NCBI GenBank assembly: GCA_947453945.1
Contig: CANGJB010000009.1
Location: forward strand, 1 to 64,000
Reading direction: 5' to 3'
DNA length: 64,000 bases
Source of the DNA: Sphingomonadaceae bacterium
GTDB taxonomy: Bacteria; Pseudomonadota; Alphaproteobacteria; Sphingomonadales; Sphingomonadaceae
The notes below the pieces were generated by a model, which ran no database searches, was not told the DNA's origin, and was given only the letters and a program-made list of their open reading frames with translations. Made by a program: the position numbers and the translations under genes. This document shows, in pieces, positions 48,114 through 55,364 of this stretch (its first letter is position 1; every line of letters starts with the position of its first letter).

Positions 48114-48279
48114 TAAACAATTTATAATTTTATTATAAAAATCTAAATTTTATTATTACAAATTAATGGCACATCAATGTTGATTGCCTGTGATACCCGC
48201 CCCGCGAGGCACATAATTTTCGCTGAAAAGTGCTCCCTGCCCCCCGGCTTCCTGTTCGGGAAAAATTGGAAGGATCGAC
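48114..48279. other. End of AT-rich patch and left part of IS21-like remnant
   Basis: AT-rich to about 48165, then GC-rich with GCTGAAAAGTGCTCCC at about 48221, which resembles the subterminal repeats of IS21-family ends upstream of istA. GGAAGGA precedes the istA remnant. Confidence 0.45.
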
Positions 48280-48800
48280 ATGGCTTCATTGCACGTGATC
48301 CGGCGCTGGCACTACCTTGATGGAATGCAGGTCCGGGAAGATCGAGCGGCGCACGGGCTAGTCCCGCAACACGATCCACAAGTACATTCCTGCCGGGGCA
48401 ACTGAACCCAAGTTCGAAACTCCCGAGCGACCGCACAAGCGCGATCCTTTTCCGGAGAAGCTTGCGGGTTGGCTGCGGACCGAGGGCACCAAGTGGCCCA
48501 AAAAGCGGCGCACTGCCAAGCAGATGCACGCCGACCTCGTGGTGCTGGGCTACGGCGGATAGCACGGACGTGTGTCAGCCTTCGTCAGGGCCTGAAAGGC
48601 CGAGCGCCAACGCGGAGCGCAGACCGGCGGGCGCGGTAACGTTCGCGCCGCTGGTGTTCGCCGCTAGCGAGGCGTTCAAGTCTGACTGGGGCGAGGACCG
48701 GGCGATGCTGGGAAGCCGGCAGACCAAGCTGCAGGTGGCACATACCAAGCTGTCGCATATCGCCCACATGCCTCGTGAGCATCACGCGCACGCCCTAAAG
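48280..48800 (+). pseudogene. istA: Remnant of IS21-family transposase istA
   Basis: ATG at 48280 after GGAAGGA begins HVIRRWHYLDGMQVRE. A frameshift then gives IERRTG, an amber stop, SRNTIHKYI, ATEPKFETPERPHKRDPFPE, KLAGWLRTEGTKWPKKRRTA and KQMHADLVVLGYGG, then another stop. A further frame gives FAPLVFAASEAFKSDWGEDR and TKLQVAHTKLSH, the first catalytic-Asp region of IstA. The rest and istB are missing; cassette B leader starts at 48849. Confidence 0.85.
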
Positions 48801-48848
48801 CAATCCGGCACAATTCGCCAGGCGGCCAACATCACCGCGAAAACATAC

Positions 48849-49050
48849 GGTTCAGGGATTGCCGCTGAGGCGTATCAGGGATGTCCGCCCGGGACTGGGG
48901 CGGGGCCGCGGCGCGGTTGGGGGGCTCTTGCGGGGGCGGTCCGCGTGCGCTATATTGTAGCCAGCACGAGGCCTGCGCCGTCCCACGCTCGTGGGATGCG
49001 TTCGCGGTCATTGCCGGTGCGCTACATCATCTCGAACATGGGGGAAGTGT
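48849..49050 (+). promoter_or_regulatory. Promoter and leader of cassette B
   Basis: -35 TTGCGG (48928-48933), 17-base spacer, -10 TATATT (48951-48956). The transcript would begin near 48963 and carry the perfect palindrome TCCCACGCTCGTGGGA at 48981-48996, about 55 bases before the start codon. The same order (promoter, CCTGCGCC, hairpin, DUF5681 start) is seen in cassettes A and C. GGGGGAAG lies five bases before ATG 49051. Confidence 0.65.
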
Positions 49051-49875
49051 ATGACACGCAGGGGAAGTTCGCGCGCGTCCGGCGCGGAGTACAGCGTCGG
49101 CTACGGCCGTCCGCCGAAGCAGAATCAATTTCAGAAGGGCTACTCAGGAAATCCGGGGGGGCGTCGGCGGGGTGCTGGGCAGGCGACGGGCGCGGCGGAT
49201 GGTGCTGTGGGGGATGTCGCGGCGCTGGCGGCCGCCGTGCGCCGCGTGCGGGGTGAGCTCGTCACGATCGAGGTGGGCGGCAGGTGCCGGCGCGTGTCAT
49301 ACGACGAGGCCTTGCTCAGGGTCCTGCGCGATTACGCCCTGATGGGCGATCTGCGCGCCCAAAAGCTATTCGAGGAGATCTCGCAGAGGGCTCTGGCGAA
49401 TGAGGCGGCGGCCCTTGCGCAGATGCAGAAGGCGCAGGACGTATGGTCTCCCGAATTCATATCGAAGTTTACGCGGTTTCTCATTGAGGAGGCACGAAGG
49501 GCATCCCCACCCGCGACGGCTGGAGGCTTGGTTGCCGACGAAATTGGGGCTGCCGGGCGGCGTAATCCGGCTCGGGCCGAGAGTGAGGCGCAGGATAGCC
49601 GCCTCGGCTCGGTGCGCGGCGGTGAGGCGGGCCTGGGGGTCGCGGCCGCGAGGGGCGAGGCCGGCGCTGGGCGACATTCCTGTGGGGGTTCGCCGGAAAG
49701 GGGGCACAGGACGGAGGAGAAATCACAAAAGGTGACTGGGGCCCCGGCTCTTCCGCCGCCAATGCCTCAGAGCGAGACGCAGCCCGCCACGCCCGTGCGG
49801 CGCAGGTCTAGCTCTGGCCCCCTCATCGAGAGCCGCCCGCTCACAGGCGTCGGGTGGGGCGTGAGCGGACGCTAG
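49051..49875 (+). CDS. DUF5681 domain protein (cassette B)
   Basis: 274 residues. N-terminal DUF5681 motif VGYGRPPKQNQFQKGYSGNP then GGRR at about residues 16-39. A second conserved part follows, LVTIEVGGRCRRVSYDEALL and LRDYALMGDLRAQKLFEEI, typical of the family. The middle is Ala/Gly/Arg-rich and disordered. The C-terminus VRRRSSSGPL ... SRPLTGVGWGVSGR matches the end of the paralogue at 51447. DUF5681 proteins are common near phage-like and mobile DNA; their function is not known. Confidence 0.8.
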   Translation: MTRRGSSRASGAEYSVGYGRPPKQNQFQKGYSGNPGGRRRGAGQATGAADGAVGDVAALAAAVRRVRGELVTIEVGGRCRRVSYDEALLRVLRDYALMGDLRAQKLFEEISQRALANEAAALAQMQKAQDVWSPEFISKFTRFLIEEARRASPPATAGGLVADEIGAAGRRNPARAESEAQDSRLGSVRGGEAGLGVAAARGEAGAGRHSCGGSPERGHRTEEKSQKVTGAPALPPPMPQSETQPATPVRRRSSSGPLIESRPLTGVGWGVSGR

Positions 49876-49961
49876 GCCCAAGGATGGGGATAGTCCGGAC
49901 TGGTCGGCTTAGTAGTGGCAGGCCCACGGCTGCGCTTTGCGGCTGAGGGCGGCGAAAAGGG

Positions 49962-50219
49962 TCAGCTTGAGGCTGGCGGCGCCGGCTGGCGGCGGATGCG
50001 GATGCCTGGCCCGTCATCTGGGCTGCCGATGAACTCTATGCCGGCGGCTTCTAGGGCACTTTGGAGTTTGGCAAGCGTTTGTGCGTTTGACGACGGAATT
50101 CCCTGCTCGCGTTCGATCGTGCCGATCGTACGGCGAACAACGTGCGCGGCTCGGGCAAGATCTTCTGCAGACCAACCAATCGCGGCCCGCGCAGCGCGAA
50201 TTTGTGCACCGGTGAGCAC
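49962..50219 (-). CDS. XRE-type helix-turn-helix regulator
   Basis: 85 residues from GTG 50219, with AAGGA about ten bases upstream. The Cro/CI fold is visible: TGAQIRAARAAIGWSAEDLA, RAAHVVRRTIGTIEREQGIP, then ALEAAGIEFIG. Such short XRE proteins often control an adjacent mobile-element gene. It is divergent from the integrase; the start codons are only 35 bases apart (17 if the integrase starts at 50237), with two palindromes between or overlapping them. Confidence 0.85.
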   Translation of the reverse strand: MLTGAQIRAARAAIGWSAEDLARAAHVVRRTIGTIEREQGIPSSNAQTLAKLQSALEAAGIEFIGSPDDGPGIRIRRQPAPPASS

Positions 50220-50247
50220 TTGACAAAGGTCCTTAAATGCCCATAAT
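50220..50247 (+). promoter_or_regulatory. Sigma70-like promoter of the integrase
   Basis: -35 TTGACA at 50220-50225 (perfect), 16-base spacer, -10 CATAAT at 50242-50247. The predicted start of transcription is at about 50254-50255, which coincides with an in-frame ATG, so the message could be leaderless. The -35 box begins directly beside the XRE start codon. Confidence 0.6.
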
Positions 50248-50269
50248 GGGCAATATGAGTCTCATATTG
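50238..50269. promoter_or_regulatory. Two adjacent perfect palindromes, probable operators
   Basis: TGCCCATAATGGGCA (50238-50252) is a 7+1+7 palindrome covering the integrase -10 box. CAATATGAGTCTCATATTG (50251-50269) is a 9+1+9 palindrome covering the predicted transcription start and ATG. They overlap by two bases. Their position fits autoregulation and integrase repression by the XRE protein. Confidence 0.65.
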
Positions 50270-51169
50270 AGCAATTATAAGTTGCCCGATTGGCGCGCAG
50301 AATTCAAGCGCCTTGAGGGCGCCTATGCCCCGGCGACGCTCAAATCCTACGTCAGCGATGTGCGGATATTTGTCGAGTGGTGCGAGGCACGCGGCCTAGC
50401 CGCGCTGCCAGGCGCCGTCGAGACCGTCTGCGCCTTCCTCGAAGATGAGGCGGTCCTGCTCTGCCCGTCAAGTGTCCGGCGGCGGCTTTACGCCATACGC
50501 AAGGCGCACCGCCTGCTTGGCCTGCCCGATCCGACCTGGGACGAGGACATAAACATCACCATCCGCCGCGTGCGCCGATCAAAGCTAAACCGGCCGAGGC
50601 AGGCCAAGGGCCTGACGCGCGACTATCTCGAGCGATGCATTGCCGTGCAGGCAGACGATCCGTGGGGCCTGCGCAATCGGGCGCTGATATCGCTGGGCTA
50701 CGACTTGCTGACCCGGCGTTCTGAATTGGTGGCGCTGCGCAGTGACGATATCGCATGGCGGGAGGATGGGACACTGCGCGCGATCATACGCCGCGGCAAG
50801 GCGGATCCCTTTGGAATGGGGCGCATCGCCTACAGTTCCAGGCGCTCAGCAAACCTAATCAAGGACTGGCTTGACTGGCGCGGCCCAGACATCACACCCC
50901 TGTTCTGCGGGATCTACCAGGGCAAGCCAATCGATCGCGCACTGGGCACGACCAAGGTCAAGTTGATCATCAAGGGGGCGGCGGCCGCCGCGGGTGTGCC
51001 GCCGGAGGACGTCGCTGCTTTTAGCGGACACTCCCTGCGCGTGGGTGCGGCGCAGGACCTGCTGTGCGCGGGGTTTGATACGGCGGCGATTATGCGCGCC
51101 GGCGGCTGGAAGTCCGTGAACGTACTCGGAAGGTATCTGGAGTTTGCGGAGCACAATGTGTGGGTGTGA
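50255..51169 (+). CDS. Tyrosine recombinase/integrase
   Basis: 304 residues from ATG 50255 (ATG at 50237 or 50246 adds six or three). N-terminal SAM-like core-binding domain (LEGAYAPATLKSYVSDVRIF). Catalytic residues: Arg in YDLLTRRSELVALRSDDI, a Lys in IIRRGKADPFG, HSLR in FSGHSLRVGAAQDLL, Trp in RAGGWKSVNVLGRYLE and the Tyr nucleophile in the same stretch. It is complete and looks active. Short, compact integrases of this kind occur in stand-alone mobile units; no attachment site was identified. Confidence 0.93.
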   Translation: MSLILSNYKLPDWRAEFKRLEGAYAPATLKSYVSDVRIFVEWCEARGLAALPGAVETVCAFLEDEAVLLCPSSVRRRLYAIRKAHRLLGLPDPTWDEDINITIRRVRRSKLNRPRQAKGLTRDYLERCIAVQADDPWGLRNRALISLGYDLLTRRSELVALRSDDIAWREDGTLRAIIRRGKADPFGMGRIAYSSRRSANLIKDWLDWRGPDITPLFCGIYQGKPIDRALGTTKVKLIIKGAAAAAGVPPEDVAAFSGHSLRVGAAQDLLCAGFDTAAIMRAGGWKSVNVLGRYLEFAEHNVWV

Positions 51170-51226
51170 TCTTGTCAGGGCCGGGTTAAGTCTCGAGCGT
51201 GGCGTTATCGGCGGTTTGAACCGTAG

Positions 51227-51261
51227 AAATTCCCTGTTCTTGGCGAAGGAACAGGGAATTT
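51227..51261. repeat. Perfect 13-base hairpin AAATTCCCTGTTC / GAACAGGGAATTT
   Basis: Arms 51227-51239 and 51249-51261 are fully complementary around a nine-base loop. It lies 57 bases after the integrase stop. There is no T run, but it could terminate. Related CAGGGA motifs precede cassettes A and B. Confidence 0.75.
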
Positions 51262-51325
51262 GAAGTCCGCCCTTCAGGAAATTGCTAACCAGAAGGCGGG
51301 TGTATGACCGCCCCGCGCGGGTGCA

Positions 51326-51394
51326 TTGTGTGCCGGCCACCTTGGTGCTATAACTGCCGGAGCAGAAGGAGCCTGCGCCCCCACGGCAGCGTGG
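51326..51394 (+). promoter_or_regulatory. Promoter and leader hairpin of cassette C
   Basis: -35 TTGTGT (51326-51331), 17-base spacer, -10 TATAAC (51349-51354), then GCCTGCGCC and the stem CCACG-gcag-CGTGG at 51381-51394. The same elements in the same order precede the DUF5681 genes at 46591 and 49051, though the loop sequence differs. Confidence 0.6.
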
Positions 51395-51446
51395 TGCGCG
51401 TCCGCGGGCTGGCTGCTCCTCCATCAACTCAAATGCGGAGCCTGTC

Positions 51447-52379
51447 ATGGCTAGTCGGTCACGTGTGCGCGGCGCTCGCGCGCCTTATGAAGTTGGATAT
51501 AGAAGGCCGCCGGTCGCTAGCCGGTTTAAGAAGGGCTTCTCGGGTAATCCCGGTGGGCGGCGGAAGTCAGGGGCTCAGGCGCCCGATCCGGAGCCCACAT
51601 TGGACCATTTAGTGCAAGACGCGGTACTCAAGGTTATGGGCGAGCGGGTCACGTTTGAAGTGAGCCCCGGGCGCGGACAATCCATGTCCCGCGCCGAGGC
51701 GCTCGTGCGCGAGCTCTGCGACCGGGCGGCGTATGATCAGCGCGCCGCCAAGCTGCTTTTCGAAGCATTTGGGGTGGCTAATTACTGGCAGGGGGAATTG
51801 CGCAAGCAAGAGGCCAGGGCAGAGCAGGCCCACCGGCAGCGGGAGCGAGATGAAGAAGACAGGCGCGACTGGGCGCTGCAGCTCGCCGAGGATGAGGCGC
51901 TCGAGCACAGGCGGCAGAAGAACCTGCGCCGAAAGGAGCGCGCCGCCGAAAAGCGTGCCGCCCAGGCGGCGGCCGAGACGGCCAGACTGCTGATCGAGGC
52001 CGTCCCGGCCAAAGTGACTGATCAGGAGGCGGACCTGCAAAACTTGATTGAGGAAGATCCTGATGCCGAGCTTGCGCCGCAGGGCGGCGAGGACTTGCCC
52101 GACAGGGGCGAGGATGCCCGGCTTTACGAGGATACGTGTGGGCGCACGCCTGCCCCGGCGCGTCGGCCGAATTCGGGGCTAGTCACCCTTTCAGAGCCCG
52201 AAGCTTGTACCGAGGCGGCGCCAGTGCCGTTGGCAATCTCGGCGGCGGTGCCAACGGTGCGGCGTAGGGTGTCTTCGCGGCGCCTGAATGATCCGCTTTT
52301 TCAAACCTCGCAGCCCCTCACAGGTCACTCCCACGGCCTCAGCGGGACGTCGAAGCCGCCACCCCACAAATTTACCTGA
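51447..52379 (+). CDS. DUF5681 domain protein (cassette C)
   Basis: 310 residues. DUF5681 motif YEVGYRRPPVASRFKKGFSG then NPGGRR at about residues 14-39, second part ERVTFEVSPGRGQSMSRAEA with LVRELCDRAAYDQRAAKLLF, then a charged coiled coil (about residues 115-185, rich in Arg/Glu/Ala) and an acidic stretch. The C-terminus TVRRRVSSRRLNDPLF and SQPLTGHSHGLSG matches cassette B. GGAG is eight bases before ATG. Paralogue of 49051 with the same orientation, on the other side of the integrase. Confidence 0.82.
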   Translation: MASRSRVRGARAPYEVGYRRPPVASRFKKGFSGNPGGRRKSGAQAPDPEPTLDHLVQDAVLKVMGERVTFEVSPGRGQSMSRAEALVRELCDRAAYDQRAAKLLFEAFGVANYWQGELRKQEARAEQAHRQRERDEEDRRDWALQLAEDEALEHRRQKNLRRKERAAEKRAAQAAAETARLLIEAVPAKVTDQEADLQNLIEEDPDAELAPQGGEDLPDRGEDARLYEDTCGRTPAPARRPNSGLVTLSEPEACTEAAPVPLAISAAVPTVRRRVSSRRLNDPLFQTSQPLTGHSHGLSGTSKPPPHKFT

Positions 52380-52841
52380 CTGCGTGGGGGCATCACCTCT
52401 CGCGGGGCGTGATCGGGGGTTTGGGATGTGCGGGGCCCCATCCGCGCGAAATCAACCCCACGCACAGTAAGCCTGCACGGTGTGCCAATATTTTTTGAGG
52501 CGGGTGTCGCGGAGACCTTGGTGCTCGCCCCAAAGTGCGGCATGGTGAATGCATTCCAAATCAGCGCGCTGTCTCTACGTCGAGCGCACTCTGCGGAATA
52601 GGCGTGCGCGATTGATCGAACGCCTCCTAAACCCAACAAATTTACGCATCCGGAGGGAGCGACACGGATACATTTGATTGCACAACTGTGCCCGATGAGG
52701 GCTGCGACGAACAGATTTACAGCGACTTTGAACGCGCGCGCGAGATTGCCGCGGGAGTGCGCGCCGCCAGTGACCACTTCAAGGCGTGACAGTCGCGTCA
52801 CATAAATCATGACGGTGTGACGCCGGAAGACTTGCGCCGGG
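52380..52841. other. 462-base interval, no gene supported
   Basis: Between cassette C and the IS element. A minus-strand frame runs through part of it (for example NLARAFKVAVNLFVAALIGH) but crosses the IS end and has no start signal, so it is probably a fragment cut by the insertion. No other feature seen. Confidence 0.45.
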
Positions 52842-52907
52842 TGGTCTGAGCCCGGCATTTTTCTCCCGATTTGAGTAGAGTCCGGCCCATGGAAGGCGTC
52901 GGATAGA

Positions 52908-53210
52908 ATGAAGCGGAGCAGGTTCAGCGAAGAGCAGATCATTGCGATCTTGAAGGAACAGGAAGCAGGGTTGCCGACGGCGGATGTATGCCGCCGTCAC
53001 AGTGTCAGCAGCGCGACCTTTTACAAGTGGAAGGCCAAGTTCGGCGGCCTTGAGGTGTCGGAGGCGAAGCGCCTGCGGCAGCTCGATGACGAGAACACGA
53101 AGCTGAAGAAGCTGCTGGCCGAGGCGATGCTGGACAACGCGATGCTCAAGGAGATCACCACAAAAAATGGTTGCGCCCGCTGCCAGGCGGGAAGCGGTGG
53201 CTCACCTTGA
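52908..53210 (+). CDS. IS3-family transposase OrfA
   Basis: 100 residues. Helix-turn-helix MKRSRFSEEQIIAILKEQEA with ADVCRRHSVSSATFYKWKAK, then a leucine-zipper-like segment (LDDENTKLKKLLAEAMLDNA). The end overlaps orfB; a run of six A at about 53160-53166 is a plausible slippage site for a -1 frameshift producing OrfAB. Confidence 0.9.
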   Translation: MKRSRFSEEQIIAILKEQEAGLPTADVCRRHSVSSATFYKWKAKFGGLEVSEAKRLRQLDDENTKLKKLLAEAMLDNAMLKEITTKNGCARCQAGSGGSP

Positions 53211-54072
53211 GCAGGTGTTCGAGGTGAGCCAGCGGCGGGCGTGCGATGTGCTGGGCGTGGACCGGACGATGGCGCGGTATCGCAGCCGGCGAGGCGATGA
53301 TGGGGCGATCCGGGAGCGGATGCGTGGCCTGGCGGCGGAGCGCCGCCGGTTTGGCTATCGCCGCTTGCACTGGCTGCTGGGGCGCGAGGGCGTGATGATC
53401 AACCATAAGAAGTTCCGGCGCCTGTATCGCTAGGAACGCTTGCAGGTGCGTCGCTGCGGCGGCCGCAAACGGGCGCTGGGCACGCGGGCGCCGATGACGA
53501 TCCCGCAGGGGCGAAACCAGCGCTGGTCGCTCGACTTCGTGTGGGATGCATTTGCCTGTGGTCGTCGGTTCCGCATTTTCGCGGTGGTCGACGACTTCAC
53601 CCGCGAGTGTGTCCGGCTCATCGCCGACACCTCGATCTCGGGCCTGCGAGTTTCGCGGGAGTTGGACTGGGCCATTGCCGAACGGTCCCGCCCAGCGCTG
53701 ATCGTCAGCGACAACGGCACCGAGTTGACCAGCATGGCGATCTTGCGCTGGTCCAAGGAGCGCGACGTTGAGTGGCGCTACATCGCGCCGGGCAAGCCGT
53801 AGCAAAACGGGTCCATCGAGAGTTTCAATGCCCGCTTGCGCGACGAGTGCCTGAACGAGACCATCTTCACCAGCCTGGCCCAGGCCCGGTCGGTGCTTGC
53901 CGCGTGGCGGCACGATTACAACCATCAACGGCCGCACTCGAGCCTGGGCAACATGACCCCGGCCGAGATGGCAGCCAAATTAGTCGGCAAACCTGGTTGG
54001 GGGTTAACCCCCAACCAGGTTGTCATCACGCCCGCACAAGGGCATCAATCGGGCCACCGGCTCTACTCATAG
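53167..54072 (+). pseudogene. IS3-family transposase OrfB with two amber stops
   Basis: The frame is open from ATG 53167 to 54072 except for TAG at 53431-53433 and TAG at 53800-53802. Between and after the stops the protein is fully conserved. The DDE residues are in WSLDFVWDAF, LIVSDNGTEL and NGSIESFNARLRDECLNE, followed by YNHQRPHSSLG. Each stop is one base from the sense codon expected in relatives (GAG and CAG). The transposase is therefore inactive unless the stops are read through or supplied in trans. Confidence 0.88.
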
Positions 54073-54167
54073 GTGGAGGAACATCGGGGCTCAGACCAGC
54101 TGGCGCCGCCGCCGCGAGGCAGATGCCTGTCTTGCAAGATCATCAAGCAAGTCCCTATCAATTGCCT

Positions 54168-55364
54168 TCATCGCGCCTCTAGCGCGCGCAGGATCTGCTG
54201 CACTGCGGCGCGCGCAGAAAACATCTCTTCAGAAAGACTTCTACACCGCGCGCGTATCGTTTCGTCTCGGACTTCCCGTTCGAGCATCCCGGCAGCGAGT
54301 TCTGGCAAGTCGCGGGTAGTGGGTTCGACTGAGACGCGGCCAACTCCCTTTGCCTCGATGAGCGCCTTCAAGTCATTTCCATCATTGACACTCGCCAACA
54401 CCGGTAAGCCCGCTTGCATATAGGTTAAGAATTTGCCTGGGATGTTGTGGGTTTTGTGCCTAGAGTCCAGACTGATCAACCCTACATCACATTGCCTGTA
54501 GAGCGCCGGAATCTCATCTGGCGAAATCTCATCGTGGAATAATGTATTATAAAGCCTCAGTTCATTTGCTCTGCGACGCAGTCGCGAGGCTTCGCTGCCT
54601 CGCCCAACGAATAAGAAACCGATATTTTCATGATCGCGCATCGCAGTCGCGAGATCCAGCAATTTATCCATCTGTTGTGCTACGCCCATATTGCCGGCGT
54701 AAACAAAAATGCGCCGGCCTGCGAGGGCGGTCCGTGTAATATCAATTGGGCAAGGGGATTCAGTTTCTTTTCCGAGCCAATTTTGTAGCACCTCAACTCT
54801 CCGTTCGGGGTGGCGAGCGAGGAACGACGAGAAGTATTCGAGATTTCCCGGCGACTGCACGCCGATAAAGTCGGCTACCGAATACTGATAGCGCGCGATG
54901 GCTTGGAAAAAACAGTAGGGCAGGCCACGGCCCATCAACCCCATATCTGCTGCCCACTCCGGGAAGATATCGCGTATGATCAAATAGCCCTTGCATCCGC
55001 TGGCGCGTTTGAGTACTTTTACTAGGGGGCCATGGAAGATCGACGGAGAATACCATACCACCCCGTCCCACCGCGCCTGTGCCAGTGGACTTGCGCGCAT
55101 CGCGCGGCGCATGGCAAATGGCATCGCCAGCTCCGCCAGCGCGCGGCGGATGCGGCCGATGTCCTTAGTGCGAGGTGCCTTCAGTCGCAGCACTCGCACG
55201 CCGTCCATGTCCTCGAGCACCCAGGGCTGGTTCTGGTCGGACCCCGGCAGCAGCACTGTCAGATCGTGACCCTGGCGGACGAACTCACGCGACAGATCCC
55301 GAAGTTGGACCGCGCCCGAGGTGCGTAGCGGCACAAAGGTATCGGCGACAAGAGCTAGCTTCAT
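54168..55364 (-). CDS. wbuB: WbuB-like glycosyltransferase (GT4), probable L-FucNAc transferase
   Basis: 398 residues. GT4 architecture: N-terminal FVPLRTSGAVQLRDLSREFV, central RRIFVYAGNMGVAQQMDKLL, and the donor-binding region NIPGKFLTYMQAGLPVLAS. WbuB follows fnlABC in E. coli O26-type clusters and transfers L-FucNAc to the lipid-linked sugar. The same order here supports the call. ATG directly abuts the stop of the methyltransferase gene. Confidence 0.85.
   Translation of the reverse strand: MKLALVADTFVPLRTSGAVQLRDLSREFVRQGHDLTVLLPGSDQNQPWVLEDMDGVRVLRLKAPRTKDIGRIRRALAELAMPFAMRRAMRASPLAQARWDGVVWYSPSIFHGPLVKVLKRASGCKGYLIIRDIFPEWAADMGLMGRGLPYCFFQAIARYQYSVADFIGVQSPGNLEYFSSFLARHPERRVEVLQNWLGKETESPCPIDITRTALAGRRIFVYAGNMGVAQQMDKLLDLATAMRDHENIGFLFVGRGSEASRLRRRANELRLYNTLFHDEISPDEIPALYRQCDVGLISLDSRHKTHNIPGKFLTYMQAGLPVLASVNDGNDLKALIEAKGVGRVSVEPTTRDLPELAAGMLEREVRDETIRARCRSLSEEMFSARAAVQQILRALEAR

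Larger units (their letters stand above)
52842..54098 (+). mobile_element. IS3-family insertion sequence, IS407-like
   Basis: About 1,257 bases. Terminal inverted repeats TGGTCTGAGCCC (52842-52853) and GGGCTCAGACCA (54087-54098) are perfect complements over 12 bases. Contains orfA and a DDE orfB in overlapping frames. No flanking target duplication is visible, so it may have recombined after insertion. It lies exactly between the DUF5681/integrase region and the polysaccharide cluster. Confidence 0.85.

Noticed and set aside
52325..52942. 205-residue minus-strand frame between cassette C and the IS
   Set aside because: It crosses the IS terminal repeat and overlaps the DUF5681 gene end; at most a fragment of an older gene.
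46002..54167. Integration of the island at a tRNA gene with att repeats
   Set aside because: No tRNA sequence or convincing direct repeat was found at either border by eye.
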